A stretch of 16,964 bases of DNA, from the NCBI GenBank assembly GCA_903831485.1, contig CAIKXW010000197.1, forward strand, positions 1 through 16,964, read 5' to 3'. Position 1 is the stretch's first letter, and the number at the start of each line of letters is the position of its first letter. Below are positions 14,621 to 16,964 of this stretch, one piece after another. The notes beneath the pieces are model-generated. The model saw only the letters and a program-made list of their open reading frames with translations, searched no databases and was not told the origin of the DNA. This stretch comes from an uncultured Alphaproteobacteria bacterium (lineage in GTDB: Bacteria; Pseudomonadota; Alphaproteobacteria; Caulobacterales; Hyphomonadaceae). The translations under genes and the position numbers were made by a program.

Positions 14621-16243
14621 TCAGGACCGCGCTTGGGTCTGGCCGGACGCCTTGTCGGCCGCATTCGCGCGCACCACGAAGACATCACCTTCTTCGGCGC
14701 CGCGGATGATCTGCGCGTTCTCGCCGTCCGAGATGCCGATGGTCAGCGTGGCGCGTTCGAGTTCGCCTGCTGCATCGAGTTTGTAGACGGTGACGCGCTT
14801 CTGCGACTGCATCTCCGAGCGGAGCTTGGCGACGGCGTCGTACTCATCCGCATTGAGGTTGCGGCGGAACACGGACTCCTGCGTCTGCTGCATCTTGGCG
14901 AAGCGCTCGGAGCTGGCCTGCTGCTGCTGGATGCTGGGAGGAGGGCCGAAGCCGCCGCCGCCGACAATGGTTGCGCCGCCGGCCGGCGCGCCGCCCTGGG
15001 CGCCGCCGATCGAGGCCATCGCCTTCTGCATCTCCGTGCGCATCTCATCGATGATCTTCTGCGCGCGCGCATCGTCGATGCCGGCTGTCTTGAGGATTTC
15101 CTGGAATTGCTGTCCACCGCCCGGTCCGCCGCGGCCGCCGCCACCCCCTGCGCCGGGCGGTCCGCCTTGTCCGGGGGGGCGTTGTCCGCCCTGGCCGCTG
15201 GCCTCGTCGGCTGCGCGGAAGGCGTCCGTGATCTCTTTCGGCAGCTGCGGCTTGGTCGCGTCCTCATCGATGCGCAAGACATCCTGAACGCGATCTGCGG
15301 TGATCTCGGCATTGGCGGTCATTCCCGGGAGGAGACGGCCGTTCGGGTTTCGCGCGTTGACCACGACGGTGTAGGTGACGACGTTGGCCGACTCCGCACC
15401 AAGCTGGCGAACCTGCACCACCGAGCCCTGGAAGCGTTCGCCCGGGAAGGCGTCGACGGTGAACACGACCGGGTCGCCATTGTCGATGCCGCCGATGTCG
15501 GACTCGACGACGTTGGCCTCGATCTCGATCTGTGAGAGGTCAGCAGCGACGGTGAAGAACTTGGCGACCGACTGCGAGGACTGCACGGTCTGGCCGACCT
15601 CCACCGCGCGGTGCAGGACGACGCCGTCGATCGGGGAGCGAATCTTGGTGCGCTCCAGCTTGGTGAGCGAGTCCTGCACCGTGGCGCGCGCCGTCTCCAG
15701 GCCGGCGAGTGAGGACTTCAGCGACACCTCCTCCGTTTGCACGGCGAGCTGGGCATTCTTGAAGGCCTGCTCTGACTGCTCCATCGCCTGCGTGGAGGTC
15801 GCTCCTTCTGCATAGAGAACTTTGGTGCGCTCGTAGGTCCTGGACTGGATGTCGAGATCGAGCTTGGCGCGCGCGATCGACGCGCGGGAGTTGTCTACGG
15901 ACGCCTGCGACTGCTGCATGCGTGCGCGGTTCTGGTCGAGCGTGTTCTGGAAGGTCTCGGGGTCGACTTGCGCGAGCACCTGGTTCTTCTTCACCGTGTC
16001 ATTGAAGTCGACATAGATCGCCGTGATCCTGCCGGAGACTTCGGAGCCGACCTCGACCTTCTCGCGCGGCTGCACGGCGCCCGAGGCGGTGATGACGCGG
16101 GAGACGTCGCCCTTGTCGACCTTCACAGTCTCATAGGCGTAGGCGCCCGGCGCCGCAGAGGCGCCGCCGCCCATCATCATGGCGCCGGCCCCGATCGCGA
16201 CAATGACCGCGCCTGCAATCCCGATCATCAGTTTCTTGTTCAT
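14621..16243 (-). CDS. MacA-like periplasmic adaptor (HlyD family) with a large insertion
   Basis: A 540-residue membrane-fusion protein, against roughly 370-400 for MacA. It has an N-terminal membrane anchor (about 5-25), a barrel-sandwich half motif (GDVSRVITASGAVQPREKVE), a long coiled-coil hairpin (about 80-185), the closing lipoyl half (KIRSPIDGVVLHR) and a beta-barrel. The membrane-proximal domain is split after RIDEDA (near 325) by about 150 residues. This insert holds a Gly/Pro/Gln-rich stretch, two short charged helices and a second Gly-rich part. The domain resumes at RVTVYKL (near 482). The ATG at 16243 gives a normal anchor; the open frame to 16354 is not needed. It is the first gene of the efflux operon. 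Confidence 0.92.
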   Translation of the reverse strand: MNKKLMIGIAGAVIVAIGAGAMMMGGGASAAPGAYAYETVKVDKGDVSRVITASGAVQPREKVEVGSEVSGRITAIYVDFNDTVKKNQVLAQVDPETFQNTLDQNRARMQQSQASVDNSRASIARAKLDLDIQSRTYERTKVLYAEGATSTQAMEQSEQAFKNAQLAVQTEEVSLKSSLAGLETARATVQDSLTKLERTKIRSPIDGVVLHRAVEVGQTVQSSQSVAKFFTVAADLSQIEIEANVVESDIGGIDNGDPVVFTVDAFPGERFQGSVVQVRQLGAESANVVTYTVVVNARNPNGRLLPGMTANAEITADRVQDVLRIDEDATKPQLPKEITDAFRAADEASGQGGQRPPGQGGPPGAGGGGGRGGPGGGQQFQEILKTAGIDDARAQKIIDEMRTEMQKAMASIGGAQGGAPAGGATIVGGGGFGPPPSIQQQQASSERFAKMQQTQESVFRRNLNADEYDAVAKLRSEMQSQKRVTVYKLDAAGELERATLTIGISDGENAQIIRGAEEGDVFVVRANAADKASGQTQARS

Positions 16244-16337
16244 CTCGATCTTTCCGAACGTTCGCAGCAAGCCCTGGGCGACGACGATAAGTCCATTTGG
16301 GCCTTCATACGAGGATTTAAGCGAAGGGCGCCTGCTA

Positions 16338-16358
16338 TTCCGTCGGGGTCTCACGGAA
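16338..16358. repeat. Inverted repeat in the divergent intergenic region
   Basis: TTCCGT (16338-16343) and ACGGAA (16353-16358) are perfect 6-base arms around nine bases. They lie about 95 bases upstream of the MacA-like gene. The size suits a dimeric repressor operator. No regulator gene is in the window, so this is only a candidate. Confidence 0.35.
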
Positions 16359-16436
16359 ATTTCAGGCAGGTAACAAGCTGTCGCAAGGCCATGTTTTCAA
16401 GCGTCTTGGTCGCATACAGCGTTTGAGCGACGGTGT

Positions 16437-16464
16437 TTGACGCGCCCCTTCCCTAGGGGATAAT
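16437..16464 (+). promoter_or_regulatory. Sigma-70-type promoter of the partial ABC ATPase gene
   Basis: TTGACG (16437-16442), a 16-base spacer and GATAAT (16459-16464) make a near-consensus promoter with a start near 16471. The spacer carries the palindrome CCCTAGGG (16451-16458) directly against the -10 box, a possible operator. The rest of the 293-base region between the divergent genes shows only the inverted repeat at 16338-16358. I could not pick out a convincing promoter for the MacA-like gene on the minus strand. Confidence 0.65.
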
Positions 16465-16536
16465 GCGCGTGGGGCGCGAGTGTTGGCGGCAGACGGGCGT
16501 AAGCATGACGGGACTGGACACACGGCGGTATGCGCG

Positions 16537-16964
16537 ATGCTGCTGCTGAAGGATGTCTCGCGTGGTGCTGGCGGCGGGATGCTGCTGAGGAGTGTTTCGC
16601 TCGAGATTGCGGCTGGTCGACCTACGGGTATCGTGGGGTTGCCGGATGCCGGGCGTGAAGCGTTCGCACGCCTTGTTTCGGGCGCGGACCGGCCGCAGGC
16701 GGGCGAGATCAGGCTGGGCGGCGAACACATCTCGAAAGCGAAGGGCGCCAAAGGCCGGGTGCTGCGTGTGGGCCCGTCGGGCCTGCCTGCGTCGGGCCAG
16801 AAGGTGGGGCGCGTGGCCGGACGCGAGGTTGCGGCGCTGGCGGGTCTGTCCGCGCGGGTGGAAGACAAGCTCTCTAGCCTGTCGGCTGTGCAGCGGATGA
16901 AGCTTGCGCTTGCGCAGGCGGTGGCGGCGCGCCCGGCATTGCTGATCATCGACGGACCGACCGC
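16537..16964 (+). CDS. ABC-type ATP-binding protein with degenerate motifs (5' part)
   Basis: The first 142 codons of a gene running off the window. From ATG 16537 the product opens LLLKDVSRGAGG and reads as an ABC ATPase, but key residues differ. Walker A is GLPDAGREA (34-42), with Arg for Lys and Glu for Ser/Thr. The signature region is LSSLSAVQR (112-120). Walker B reads LLIIDGPT, with Gly where the catalytic Glu should be. The spacing between motifs is shorter than in full ABC domains. It may be a non-hydrolysing half of a two-domain ABC protein, with an intact second domain beyond the window, as in sugar-type (RbsA-like) ATPases. In-frame GTG 16480 is an alternative start. Its promoter lies at 16437-16464. 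Confidence 0.75.
   Translation, partial: MLLLKDVSRGAGGGMLLRSVSLEIAAGRPTGIVGLPDAGREAFARLVSGADRPQAGEIRLGGEHISKAKGAKGRVLRVGPSGLPASGQKVGRVAGREVAALAGLSARVEDKLSSLSAVQRMKLALAQAVAARPALLIIDGPT

Noticed and set aside
14615..15535. Plus-strand open frame (306 codons) opposite the MacA-like adaptor
   Set aside because: Composition is shadow-like, rich in Ala/Leu/Asp from antisense reading, and the adaptor on the other strand is clear.

Overview
The window is GC-rich, densely coding DNA from an alphaproteobacterium. Three things point to the group: the ffs-dnaX-ybaB order, a DnaX that has lost the usual zinc-module cysteines but keeps a single His-Cys element, and a SigF/NrsF pair with a promoter that matches the Caulobacter sigma-F consensus as I recall it. 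A Caulobacterales/Hyphomonadaceae-type organism is my best guess, but this is inferred from gene content and not proven. No IS element, CRISPR array, tRNA or rRNA was seen. Every stretch between genes is shorter than 300 bases.

Layout. (1) 1-1670, minus: a TIR-domain protein whose stop codon overlaps the GTG start of nudC, a NAD(H) pyrophosphatase; both proteins act on NAD chemistry. (2) 1802-4578, plus: a housekeeping block with the SRP 4.5S-type RNA (ffs) and its own promoter, dnaX, ybaB/ebfC and a small membrane protein. recR, which often follows ybaB, is absent. (3) 4589-6967, minus: a small membrane protein and a secreted S9-family (prolyl-oligopeptidase-like) lipoprotein peptidase. (4) 7118-11085, minus: a six-gene stress operon, described below. 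(5) 11136-16243, minus: a MacA-like adaptor, MacB-type ATPase, MacB-type permease and NodT/TolC-like outer-membrane lipoprotein. Starts and stops overlap or nearly touch, and the operon ends in a clear rho-independent terminator. (6) 16244-16964: a divergent regulatory region and the 5' part of a plus-strand ABC-type ATPase with degenerate nucleotide-binding motifs, cut off by the window edge.

The most interesting part is region 4. In transcription order it encodes a DUF1223 secreted CxxC protein, a very methionine-rich repeat lipoprotein, a b-type cytochrome, a Tat-exported molybdopterin oxidoreductase of the sulfite oxidase/MsrP fold, the ECF sigma factor SigF and its membrane anti-sigma NrsF. 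A GTAACC-N16-CGAA element, positioned as a sigma-F promoter, lies just upstream of the first gene and just downstream of the terminator of the previous operon. This strongly resembles the SigF/NrsF-controlled hypochlorite-scavenging system described in Azospira suillum, where a periplasmic Met-rich peptide (MrpX) is oxidised and then re-reduced by a YedY-type methionine sulfoxide reductase. Here both the Met-rich protein and the reductase carry lipoboxes, so the system may be membrane-tethered. A 12-bp perfect stem-loop lies between the scavenger gene and the reductase genes and could set their relative expression.
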